64,000 nucleotides of DNA. It comes from Vulcanococcus sp. GTDB lineage: Bacteria > Cyanobacteriota > Cyanobacteriia > PCC-6307 > Cyanobiaceae. The position numbers and the translations under genes are program-made. Below the pieces are notes generated by a model that was not told the origin of the DNA, ran no database searches, and saw only the letters and a list, made by a program, of their open reading frames with translations. This document shows, in pieces, positions 19,301 through 26,058 of the stretch. How positions within the stretch are numbered: the stretch's first letter is position 1; the number at the start of each line of letters is the position of its first letter. Location: positions 1 through 64,000 of the forward strand of contig JAHUZV010000027.1 in assembly GCA_019264575.1 (NCBI GenBank), given 5' to 3'.

Positions 19301-19647
19301 ATCCCGGCCCGCAATGGCGACTGAAACAGGCCCGGATCGGTGCTGGTCACACAGTTCCAGCGCAGGGTGTTCAGGTAGCTGCCAAACACCTGCGGCTGAT
19401 CAAAGCCCCGCTGCCCCACCGTGTCCCAGGTGGTTTGCCCTTCCACATGGGCATCCACCTCCCGCTCCCAGAACACCTCCAGCCGCTGGCCGTTGGCGTC
19501 GTCGTCCAGACATGCCATGCGTACGACAGTGTCGCCACCAGGAAGTTCAGAGGGCTCCACCTCTTCCACCAGCCAGCGATGGCTGCGGCAAATCACTACG
19601 CAGCCCCTTGTGAGGTTTTGATCGCTCGCGGCAACGGCTTCAGGCAT
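16372..19647 (-). CDS. drmD: DrmD, SNF2-type helicase of class 1 DISARM
   Basis: The 1091-aa protein is a SNF2 / RapA-like ATPase. It has Walker A in FIADDVGLGKTIEAGLI near residue 140, the DEAH box as LDEAHNAAP near 250, FLSATPHNGH (motif III), and motifs V-VI as AREGVNLQ, then WNPGRMEQRNGRIDR, near 595-640. A long helical C-terminus with R/E/K repeats follows. DrmD is the signature gene of class 1 DISARM. It is the first gene of the operon, with 183 bp between it and the upstream LysR gene, and is followed by drmMI with a one-base overlap. It lacks an N-terminal nuclease domain. Confidence 0.88.
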   Translation of the reverse strand: MPEAVAASDQNLTRGCVVICRSHRWLVEEVEPSELPGGDTVVRMACLDDDANGQRLEVFWEREVDAHVEGQTTWDTVGQRGFDQPQVFGSYLNTLRWNCVTSTDPGLFQSPLRAGIDVKPYQLEPLRKALRMPRVSLFIADDVGLGKTIEAGLIMRELLLRQKVHRVVVVAPPSVVLQWKGEMESRFGLGFAVMDRNYISDMRRQRGWGINPWATHTRFIISQALVRDEAYAGPLRDWLGDEGKQALLILDEAHNAAPASGSKFAIDSKLTNSIRDIAKRFEHKLFLSATPHNGHSNSFSALLEILDPTRFCRGVAVRKVDLEDVMVRRLKEDLRQIGVELPQRLVTPEVIDGLPAETPELKLAELLSRYRELRNQRLTSASKRERAAENLVISNLQKRLLSSIAAFERTLQVHMNTLEKRAAKAGKERQVRLETLDLLQNAIDGDDERAESDEEDLLLEADAQHEAAVISALEASPEEWELLRQMQGIAQETRYRADCRVQRLEELIREHLCPQLGRDGAEWNGERLLIFTEYADTKDWLERRVRELIAGSDQAEARIATFHGGIRDERREAIKRSFNSPPDHDPLRILIATDAAREGVNLQNHCKRLVHFDVPWNPGRMEQRNGRIDRTLQRSPQVFCHYFVLPQRPEDSVLDTVVRKTDQIRQELGCLPPVVIRKLNDLLAKGINPIALAKTVAEIEGLDQEEAFLRTRALLDEELEGSRERKEQLEKQVNTLEGYLSRSRKWLHFTTSQFRDALNTSLQLTGERHGHQALGLRPRDPQQAALDPERAIWEFPSADELPGGETAWGDVLDALRPPLQPGQNKKKWRQETSLQPVVFRDPQEVNADRVHLHLEHPLVMRLLNRFLMRGFQTDALSRAAVLGTGDDTAKLIVLARLSLYGHGASRLHDEVLAVAAEWDPADPTRRLRKLSAEKTARALEDLETALQQRLEAPEGITTTLQAHLSNDVAQLHEALDQKVEERSQEAAAKLAKRAEDEAARFVRVLEEQRKRITSTRSRTNENLDQLLLDLGEVKAERRQLEDNRKYWEQRLQTIDLDLAQEPERIRRTFALQTDRVEPAGAIYLWPQGVTP

Positions 19648-19830
19648 CAGGGCTGCACTCCAAGTCGTTGGGGCAAAACCTGAGTGGGCATCAGGGTGCG
19701 GGCTGGCCTGCTTCTAGTTTGTGTTCCCCTGCCACGAAATGGCACACCATCTGCCGCAGTTTGTTGTTGAGACCCTCTGTTTATGCAGTGAGTGCATAGA
19801 TCCCGTCGCCGCTGTGATGGGCTCACGTAG
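19648..19830 (-). promoter_or_regulatory. Upstream region of the DISARM operon
   Basis: This 183-bp stretch between the LysR gene end and drmD has no gene on either strand and is the only gap of promoter size before the nine-gene operon. No sure -35/-10 pair or operator was found. The run around 19780-19800 is the most AT-rich part. Confidence 0.45.
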
Positions 19831-20727
19831 CTACTCATGCTCATAGGAGGTGTCCACGGCAGATCCCACCGATGCCCGTGCCTTCGCCAACACGGTCAAT
19901 CCCACTGACCTTTGAAAAGCCGTTGAAGCCAATAGCGCTACTGACCCCCAAAATTTTTCAGGCAGCGCTACGGGTTGCAGGTTCGCGTTCCAGTGCCCGC
20001 TCTTGCGGCAATCCCTGTAGATCGGCAACCCCAGCGCATGATCGCAACACCGGCTGAGCCATTGCTCTGCGCTGATGCAACCGTTACCAGCAACTTTGAG
20101 CTGCAAGCCCTGCTCCCGCAGTGTGCGGTGCAGACCGGGCAACACTCCGCGGGGAGGAACCAGCACAGGCGGCACTCCTGTTGCCCGCCTGCCCAAGTTG
20201 TCTCTGGTTACGGCCAAACCCAACTCACGTTCGCCCAGGGCAACTACCTCCAAACCACTGCTGTTCCAGTGCGGCGTAGCTCTGAGCTCAAGCCCAGACA
20301 CCAGGGCTGCATCAATCACGCCTTCGCGGATCAGCTCGGCCCAGTCGTGGATCGAGCGAAACCGCACCGGCGTTGGCAGTAGCCAATCCATCCCCGACAG
20401 CAGCGGTTGATGCATTAGGTCGGCGCCAATGCGGGCATAGCCGGCCTCGAGGCGATGGGCCCTGCAGCCCATGCGCAACCAGCGCATGGCGTCTGTACTG
20501 CCGTAGCGGCAGAGTTTGCGCTGGCGTGGATCACGCTCCAGGCCAAAGTCCTGCGCTAGCGAGCGGTAGCGCCGGCTCACGGTGGGCTGGCTGAGGCTCA
20601 ATAGCTCACTGGCCTGCACGGTGGAGCCACTCAGCTCCAACAGGTCGAGCAATCGGATGTCCTGCAGGAGGGCTGGTAGGCGGTAGGGCTCCGCTTGGCG
20701 GGGGATCGGATCGGCGTGGGTGGCCAT
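19831..20727 (-). CDS. LysR-family transcriptional regulator
   Basis: The protein (298 aa from the chosen start) has an N-terminal winged HTH (LLDLLELSGSTVQASELLSLSQPTVSRRYRSL) and a C-terminal periplasmic-binding-protein-like effector domain that includes the segment DWAELIREGVIDAALVSG. The HTH is typical: the S-Q-P-T-V-S-R recognition helix is clear. The ATG at 20725-20727 is preferred; an in-frame start 75 bp upstream would add an unconserved Arg-rich leader. It lies just upstream of the DISARM operon on the same strand and is divergent from the kinase-WYL gene. Control of either neighbour is plausible but unproven. Confidence 0.8.
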   Translation of the reverse strand: MATHADPIPRQAEPYRLPALLQDIRLLDLLELSGSTVQASELLSLSQPTVSRRYRSLAQDFGLERDPRQRKLCRYGSTDAMRWLRMGCRAHRLEAGYARIGADLMHQPLLSGMDWLLPTPVRFRSIHDWAELIREGVIDAALVSGLELRATPHWNSSGLEVVALGERELGLAVTRDNLGRRATGVPPVLVPPRGVLPGLHRTLREQGLQLKVAGNGCISAEQWLSRCCDHALGLPIYRDCRKSGHWNANLQPVALPEKFWGSVALLASTAFQRSVGLTVLAKARASVGSAVDTSYEHE

Positions 20728-20897
20728 GGGCCTGGCTGGATCGCTGCAGGCAGGCTCGGCAGCGCACACCCGCTCAGAGCGATTTCTCCTGCGAAAGAGC
20801 AACTGGGACTAACTAAAGCAAGCTGCTTACTGCACTTTCTGTTGGTTCTTCGCAGGAAGGGGTTGCTGAGCGTTGGCCCTGTCGCCACCCTGTCGGC
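20728..20897. promoter_or_regulatory. Divergent intergenic region with a small inverted repeat
   Basis: This region lies between the LysR gene and the kinase-WYL gene, which are transcribed away from each other. It holds AAGCA-AGC-TGCTT (20817-20829), a small dyad close to the T-N11-A type site bound by LysR proteins. It is offered as a candidate operator only. Confidence 0.35.
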
Positions 20898-23012
20898 ATG
20901 ACCGCACCCTTGCGCTGCCACCTGCTGATCGGCCCGCCAGCCAGCGGCAAAACAACCCTCGCGGGTGTGCTCGCTGCGCTCACTGGTGCGGTGGTGCTCT
21001 CCACCGATCTGCTCCGCGATGAGCTCTTCGGGGATGCGGCGGTGCAGGGCCCCTGGCGGGACATTGAGGCCCTGCTGCATCAGCGCATCCGCGAGTCGGT
21101 GGCAGCTGGTGTTCCGGTGATCGTGGATGCCACCCATGCCCGCCGGCCCTGGCGGCTGGTGATCACCCAGGCGTTGGCGCTGCCGGCTCCGGTGGAGTGG
21201 ATCGGCTGGTGGCTTTACACGCCGCTCTCCACCTGCCTGCAGTGGAACCAAACGCGCAAGCGCCTGGTGCCCGAGCCGGTGATCCGCGAGATGGCAGCGG
21301 CCCTGGCTGATCCGGTGTTTGGGCCCTCGCGGGCAGAAGGAATGGCAGCAGTTGTGGCGGTGGTCCCAACCCACCAACGGGAGCTGGAGCCATTACTGCG
21401 CGATGAACTGGCGCGCCTGGATCAACGGATCCGCTCCGCCCGCAACCGCGAACGCCGCTTTGCGTTGCATGGCTACTCCCGCCTGCTCGATCTCGAACGG
21501 CTGCTCTATCTGCTGCGGCTGCTCAGCCAAAACCCCGATCTCGATCCGGCTGATCCAGCCAGCCGCGCCGAGCTGGAAGCGATCGTCTCGCCATTGCCTG
21601 AGGGTGATCTGGCCGATCGCGCTGCGGCGTTGCTGCGCCGGCTCCATGGCGAGTGTTACGGCGACGTGGCTGCTATTCGCTCAGATCTGGCCTGGCTGAA
21701 TGCCAATGGCTTTTGCGCCGCTGAACCCGTTCAGGCACCGATTGAGCCTCCACCACCTCTGGTTGACGCTTCGGTTCCGGTGGCCGGCGGAGTTCACGGC
21801 GGCTACCCGCCCCTGGGCGATGCGCCGGTGTTCATCCGGGTGTTCACCCTGCTGCGCCATCTGCTCCAGCAACCGTTTGATCGCGCCGATGGCATCCCAC
21901 TGCCCGAGCACCTCATCGAGCAGCTGGAAGGCATCCCCGGCTCCTATCTCAGTGGGGAAGCGGCCACGCTGCGCAAAGACATTGAGAAGCTGCTCACCCC
22001 CTACGGCTTCCGTTCCCGCAACGACAACGTGCGCCACGGCTACGCCATTGGCACGGCGCTGCTCTCGGCCCATCGGTTGCGGGAGGTGCATGGGCTCGTG
22101 AGCCAGGCCGCCGGTCGCCTGGCCGATCCATCAGCCCAGGATCTGTTGAGCGAACTGGAGCAACGGCTCCACTGGGGAGGGATCGCCACCGCTGAGCCGG
22201 CGCCGATTCGGGCTTTTGCGAATCGCTCGATTGTGAGTGCTGCCTTCGTGAGGCCTGACTCGCTCGCCGCAGAGCGCCAGGCCGAACGGCTGGAAACGGC
22301 GATCGTGGAGCGGCGGCGTGTGGAGCTGGAGCGCTACGCCTCCGTGGCCGGCTTTGCCGATAGCCCCAGCGGCAGCTTTCGCGCCTGGCCGCTGCAACTG
22401 CTCTTCCACAACATCGGTTGGTATCTGGTGTTTGAGGACGACAGCGTGGGCCGCGAGGAAGGCCTGATCCGTTGTGAGCGGCTCGATCGCCTCGCCCTAC
22501 GCCGCAGCGAGAGCGGGTATCGACGCAGCGAGGAGCAACACACCCATGCATTGGCAAGGCTGGAGACCCTGCTGCACCTGAGCGGCGGGATCTACTTCGG
22601 AACGGATCTGGAGGCGCAGTTGCAGCTGTGCAGCCCCACGGCGCGGGTGCGGGCCAAGGCGATGACCACGTTGCGCTTCTGCTGCCAGAGCTGGAGCTTT
22701 GCCTTCATCCGCGAGGGATTGCAGCGCTACCCGATCGAACACACCCGCTACAGCAAAGCCTTGGCGGGTGACACCTGGTGGCATCACCCCAAGGCCCCCC
22801 ATGTGTTGGAGCCCGGCTCACCAGCGGATACCCATCCCTACCCCGTGGAGATCGATTTGCCGATCTGGACGGTGGCTCGGGATGTGGACCTGCGCAACTG
22901 GCTGTTTGGTCTCGGCGCTGGTATCCGCGTGGAGGCACCGGTTGAGCTGCGGGCCGAACACCAGGAGTGGCTAAGCCGCTCGCTGGAGTCCTACCCCGAG
23001 GCCAGTGCTTGA
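20898..23012 (+). CDS. P-loop kinase fused to a WYL-like domain
   Basis: The 704-aa protein begins with a polynucleotide-kinase-like P-loop: GPPASGKTT at residues 12-20, a strand with LSTDLLRDELFGD, then VIVDATHARRPWR, as in Zeta/PNK-type kinases. A middle helical region follows (190-420). The C-terminal third has a WYL core (WPLQLLFHNIGWYLVFEDD, then LIRCERLDRLAL, about 490-540) and a WCX-like tail (DVDLRNWLFGLGAGIRVEAP). WYL domains sense nucleic-acid or nucleotide ligands and often regulate defence islands. No HTH was seen. It is divergent from the LysR gene and its 3' end overlaps the RHH gene. Confidence 0.7.
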   Translation: MTAPLRCHLLIGPPASGKTTLAGVLAALTGAVVLSTDLLRDELFGDAAVQGPWRDIEALLHQRIRESVAAGVPVIVDATHARRPWRLVITQALALPAPVEWIGWWLYTPLSTCLQWNQTRKRLVPEPVIREMAAALADPVFGPSRAEGMAAVVAVVPTHQRELEPLLRDELARLDQRIRSARNRERRFALHGYSRLLDLERLLYLLRLLSQNPDLDPADPASRAELEAIVSPLPEGDLADRAAALLRRLHGECYGDVAAIRSDLAWLNANGFCAAEPVQAPIEPPPPLVDASVPVAGGVHGGYPPLGDAPVFIRVFTLLRHLLQQPFDRADGIPLPEHLIEQLEGIPGSYLSGEAATLRKDIEKLLTPYGFRSRNDNVRHGYAIGTALLSAHRLREVHGLVSQAAGRLADPSAQDLLSELEQRLHWGGIATAEPAPIRAFANRSIVSAAFVRPDSLAAERQAERLETAIVERRRVELERYASVAGFADSPSGSFRAWPLQLLFHNIGWYLVFEDDSVGREEGLIRCERLDRLALRRSESGYRRSEEQHTHALARLETLLHLSGGIYFGTDLEAQLQLCSPTARVRAKAMTTLRFCCQSWSFAFIREGLQRYPIEHTRYSKALAGDTWWHHPKAPHVLEPGSPADTHPYPVEIDLPIWTVARDVDLRNWLFGLGAGIRVEAPVELRAEHQEWLSRSLESYPEASA

Positions 23013-23186
23013 GCGCTCTTGCTGCTGCACCTCAGCGGCACTGGCTTGCAAGGAAGTCTCCAACAAATAGGCCGCGTAGTTGGAGAGCGAGCGCCCCTGC
23101 TGATCGGAGTAGTGCAGGAGCCGCTCCATCACGTGTTGGCTCACGGTGATGGTGAGGCGACGGGGCTTACGGAAGACGGTTGCCAT
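22971..23186 (-). CDS. Ribbon-helix-helix (CopG-like) DNA-binding protein
   Basis: This 71-aa protein has a classic RHH core: RRLTITVSQHVMERLLHYSDQQGRSLSNYAAYLLETSL (strand, helix, GRS turn, helix). Such proteins act as small repressors or antitoxins; no toxin gene is adjacent. The internal ATG at 23184-23186 was chosen because it places the beta strand near the N-terminus, as is usual. Its 3' end overlaps the 3' end of the kinase-WYL gene by 42 bp, tail to tail. Confidence 0.65.
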   Translation of the reverse strand: MATVFRKPRRLTITVSQHVMERLLHYSDQQGRSLSNYAAYLLETSLQASAAEVQQQERSSTGLGVGLQRAA

Positions 23187-23387
23187 CAGAGAGTGCGCCT
23201 GAAATGCAGTGGAACGCGGCGACCGTAAGGCTTCACTGACTGGTTTTCTTCTGGTGTATTGAGGCAATCCTTAGGGCTATGCACCAGGTGATTAGAACCC
23301 ATGACTTATGCACAATTGGTATGCCGTAGCCGCTGTTTGACCAAGGGGGCCGGGTCAGTGACTGGACCAAGATGGACGTTGGTGGTG

Positions 23388-23738
23388 ATGAACCTCAGCT
23401 CTTTAATGCCTCAGATCAAGGGTCGTCTGGCATTCAGCCTGCTCGCGGCATTGCTTGCACCGGCTGCCATGGCCCAGCAACCGGTGCAACCCCTCCCAAA
23501 AGTGGGAGGGTGCCCTCTCGGCTACTACTCCTCCGGCAACTATTGCGTGCCGTTCAAGAGCGGCAACACCCGCGGAGCCCTGGAGAAAACAGGCAATAGC
23601 TGTCCGTTGGGCTTTTACAGCTCCGGCAACTACTGCGTTAGCAGCCCAAGCAACGAGCGAGAGGCGATTCAGAAGCAGGGGAACACCTGCCCACTCGGTT
23701 GGTTCAGCTCAGGAAGCTACTGCGTGAAGAGCCGCTAA
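23388..23738 (+). CDS. Small secreted protein with three CPLGxxSSGxYC repeats
   Basis: The 116-aa protein has a signal peptide (residues about 9-28, cleavage after AAMA) followed by three copies of the motif C-P-L-G-[YFW]-[YF]-S-S-G-[NS]-Y-C-V, spaced about 31-32 residues apart. Each repeat has two cysteines that could form an internal disulphide in the periplasm or outside the cell. GNTxG / KTGNSCP linkers connect them. I do not know a function; the repeats suggest a structural or binding module. The ATG at 23388 is chosen for the signal peptide that follows and a GGTGG just upstream. Confidence 0.75.
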   Translation: MNLSSLMPQIKGRLAFSLLAALLAPAAMAQQPVQPLPKVGGCPLGYYSSGNYCVPFKSGNTRGALEKTGNSCPLGFYSSGNYCVSSPSNEREAIQKQGNTCPLGWFSSGSYCVKSR

Positions 23739-23769
23739 AGCGCTTCCCTATCCAAAGCCCATCGCCAAA

Positions 23770-23793
23770 AAGGCGCCCCGTAGAGGGCGCCTT
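23770..23793. terminator. Hairpin, probable terminator
   Basis: AAGGCGCC at 23770-23777 pairs with GGCGCCTT at 23786-23793 (8 bp, loop of 8). On the minus strand it is followed by TTT, on the plus strand by no T-run. It sits about 30 bp after the repeat-protein gene and may work in both directions. Confidence 0.5.
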
Positions 23794-24240
23794 AACACCG
23801 GTTGCAAGGCTTCACCGCTGGTATGTCGCGGTCGGCTTGGTCGGGTGTCTGTTGGTTTTACGATGCACCTGTCTGGGACCTGGCAGGCAAGGAAAGCGGT
23901 CACGTCTCTGCTGAGAGATGCTCGGGGCTTGACCTCAGCGGCTGTGATCGCGGCCCGGGTTATGCAGCCCAGGGATTCAGCAATCGCAACATCAGAAGTG
24001 GCGTATCGCTGTTGCTGCTACGGGGTGATGTTCGCGCTGCATCATCGAGTTCACGTTGGGTTTGACGCATGTTGGGCGCACCTCCGTTGTGCGCACCGGC
24101 TCGGGTGATCCCTGGCCGGACTCTGTTGGGGGTGAAGGTTAGGTCGGCTCCCATCCCTTCCCTCAACTTCAAGATAGGCCCATGGGATCTGACCGGAAGG
24201 TGCGCAGAGGTTCCAGTTTCCGTACTGCTGCAGATCTGGA
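23794..24240. other. Intergenic region without a convincing gene
   Basis: Only short open frames with unnatural composition were seen on both strands (for example a 36-codon minus-strand frame ending near 23960). No tRNA, strong hairpin or repeat was found. Confidence 0.4.
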
Positions 24241-24420
24241 TCAACGGTTCTTGCGCACCACCATGATCGGCCTGGAACGATCCTCGTCATGGCGGCCATG
24301 ATCGATTTCTTCGGCCTGGGCTTGGCGATACTCACGGGCCACGATCACTTCTTCCTGATGGGGTTCCCAGGCACGCTTCTGATCAGCGTCTGGCTCGGGA
24401 GCGAAGTGTGGTTTGGTCAT
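24241..24420 (-). CDS. Small charged protein, 59 aa
   Basis: The reading frame begins MTKPHFAPEPDADQKRAWEP and ends RSRPIMVVRKNR. It is highly charged (E, H, R, D, K) with an alanine/glutamine-rich helix in the middle (REYRQAQAEEIDHGRH). Codon use matches neighbouring coding regions, and no competing frame is better. No family was recognised. Confidence 0.55.
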   Translation of the reverse strand: MTKPHFAPEPDADQKRAWEPHQEEVIVAREYRQAQAEEIDHGRHDEDRSRPIMVVRKNR

Positions 24421-24569
24421 CGGAGTGCATTGAGCTCAACCTCAGCCAAGCGCTGCTTCGTCGCATGAACGGTGCCTCAGCAGATCAGAGGCGGCTTGCC
24501 GCCTGGTCGATTGGATCGTGATCAAGCTCGAATACTCTGCATGATCCAGAGCTCACGCCAGATCCCGGC

Positions 24570-24716
24570 TCAGAGATTGCTGGCACCGGAACGGCAGGAC
24601 GTGAGCCAGTCAATCCCCTGGGTCTCGGGCGAATCGAAGCTGATGATGTCCTCATCGCAAGTGAAGCTTTCACCATTTTCGAAGGTGATGGTGTAGTCAG
24701 CCTTTCGACGATCGAT
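24570..24716 (-). pseudogene. Ferredoxin relic, 5' half of a plant-type [2Fe-2S] ferredoxin
   Basis: The minus-strand frame encodes DYTITFENGESFTCDED, then ETQGIDWLTSCRSGASNL and a stop. This aligns with the N-terminal half of plant-type ferredoxins (YTVTxxNGExFxCDED...EEQGIDLPYSCRAGACSTC). The second cluster Cys is Ser, the frame ends two residues later, and no ATG precedes it (a TAG comes just before). Downstream, another frame still reads ALDHAEYSSL, similar to the GxLDQxEQSFL region, so the 3' half persists out of frame. It is read as a decayed gene. Confidence 0.65.
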
Positions 24717-24902
24717 CTACTGCTGGGACCTTGAATCTGGTCCAGCCAGTTGCGGTGACTGGTGTGAGGGACCATGCCTTCAAGTCGCTCGCGTTGATCA
24801 GAAACATCACGACCTCGGCGATCCCGAAGCTCTCCAGCAGATTTCACCGTTTTGGGCCTGCTGCTGTGACAGTGCTTTCAACAACTAACGGCTTGAGACA
24901 CT

Positions 24903-25127
24903 GTGGCGATTGTGATCCAGAGCCGTGCACCTGGTGATCTGATCTGGCGTGATGAGGCACGGAGATGCAACCACTTCACTGCCTACAAAACGGCAAAAGC
25001 CAAAGCCCGACTGACAGGGCGTGTGTATCGACTGATGGATAAGCATGGTGAGGTTCTCGAGCAGATCCGAGAGGATCAACACTCCAAGCACCAGCTCCCC
25101 GAGGAACCGACTGCATCAAAGCGCTGA
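24903..25127 (+). CDS. Small basic hypothetical protein, 74 aa
   Basis: A GTG-started frame gives IQSRAPGDLIWRDEARRCN, then KTAKAKARLTGRVYRLMDKH and a Q/H/E-rich tail. Codon choice looks natural and the segment KARLTGRVYRLMDKHGEVLEQI could form a strand-turn-helix. No family was recognised. A GAGAC just upstream is a weak ribosome-binding site. Confidence 0.45.
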   Translation: MAIVIQSRAPGDLIWRDEARRCNHFTAYKTAKAKARLTGRVYRLMDKHGEVLEQIREDQHSKHQLPEEPTASKR

Positions 25128-25291
25128 CTCAAACACACCGGGTCTTCCGCCGGGAGGCCTCCTGAGCTCCAGGGATGCAGAGCGTGAGGGTCCACAGACC
25201 AGAAGCATGTGCAGCCGGGCTGATTTGACCCTCCGTAGTGCCGAGGTCTGTCGCTAACAGTCGCGACACACCTTCAACGTGTTCTCTCGGA

Positions 25292-25657
25292 TCACTCCTC
25301 CTCGTCCACGCCACCCACGGGGATTAGGCGCACCTGCTTCCGGCCAAGCTTGATTTCAAACTCATCACCGGGCTTGAGATCGAGCATGGCGGTGTAGGCC
25401 TTGCCCACCAGCAGATTGCCGTTGCCCTGCACGGTGGCGGTGTAGCTGAGCTTGCGGCCACCTTTCCCACGGCCGACGCCGTCGTTGCCGAGGCTGAGGC
25501 CCTTGGCCTCGAGCAGGGCCTCGTAGAAGGCCGTGAAGTTCAGGCGCTCGCCACCATCTTTCTTGGTGCTCACGTAGCCGCAGCTGCGTACCAGATCGGA
25601 TTTAGAGACATCGCCCAGCTCTTTGACTTTGGCGAGCAGATCAGAGCCGGTGAGCAT
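25292..25657 (-). CDS. cyAbrB-family transcriptional regulator
   Basis: This 121-aa protein begins MLTGSDLLAKVKELGDVSKSD, then LVRSCGYVSTKKDGGERLNF, and continues with RGKGGRKLSYTATVQGNGNLLVGKAYTAMLDLKPGDEFEIKLGRKQVRLIPVGG. That is the cyanobacterial AbrB (cyAbrB) layout, with a C-terminal swapped-hairpin DNA-binding domain and an N-terminal helical part. cyAbrBs are global regulators of nitrogen and carbon genes. The start at 25657 is where family similarity begins; 19 further codons upstream look non-coding. The acidic DEEE end is common in the family. Confidence 0.88.
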   Translation of the reverse strand: MLTGSDLLAKVKELGDVSKSDLVRSCGYVSTKKDGGERLNFTAFYEALLEAKGLSLGNDGVGRGKGGRKLSYTATVQGNGNLLVGKAYTAMLDLKPGDEFEIKLGRKQVRLIPVGGVDEEE

Positions 25658-25735
25658 GGGTGTGAACGGAAATACATACCGACCATAACGCTTGAAGTTG
25701 CGACATGAATGCAATCCAACGGCTCATTGACACAT

Positions 25736-25762
25736 TAAAAAGGAGGTCTCCTCAGACCTCCC
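25736..25762 (-). terminator. Rho-independent terminator
   Basis: On the minus strand, GGAGGTCT (25754-25761) pairs with AGACCTCC (25742-25749): an 8-bp stem with a 4-base loop, followed directly by TTTTT. It serves the small gene ending at 25828. Confidence 0.8.
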
Positions 25763-25827
25763 AACCCGTGCAGGTGTCATCTTCTGCAGTGCTCTGGTTC
25801 TAACGCAGCCGGTGAGGCCAGCGCCAC

Positions 25828-25995
25828 TCAGATCTCCTGGAGAAGACGCTCCAGCCGCACCAGTTGATAACGGTTGGCTTCTGAAGGAACAGCGGTGTAT
25901 ATCGCCCAGCATTGACGCAGCTGAGCTTCCAGACCCTGGCGCACGTGGTGGTGGCTATGGAGCGGGATCGTGGCAACGGTTGGGTTGAACGACAT
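25828..25995 (-). CDS. Small hypothetical protein, 55 aa
   Basis: From the ATG at 25993-25995 the frame gives MSFNPTVATIPLHSHHHVRQ followed by a helical tail (GLEAQLRQCWAIYTAVPSE, then ANRYQLVRLERLLQEI). The pattern looks like a real helical micro-protein, and a strong terminator follows 66 bp downstream. The family is unknown. Confidence 0.55.
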   Translation of the reverse strand: MSFNPTVATIPLHSHHHVRQGLEAQLRQCWAIYTAVPSEANRYQLVRLERLLQEI

Positions 25996-26058
25996 GGCGG
26001 AAGAACAGCGAACTGCTGTCAGGGTTCCCCGCTCAAGCCGCACAGGTCCATGGAGCGA

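Noticed and set aside
18763..19683. Long plus-strand open frame (306 codons) opposite drmD.
   Set aside because: It is the antisense shadow of a GC-rich gene: odd composition (H, Q, R, P rich), no start signal and no family resemblance. The same holds for other long antisense frames in drmA, drmMI, CobW and the MFS gene.
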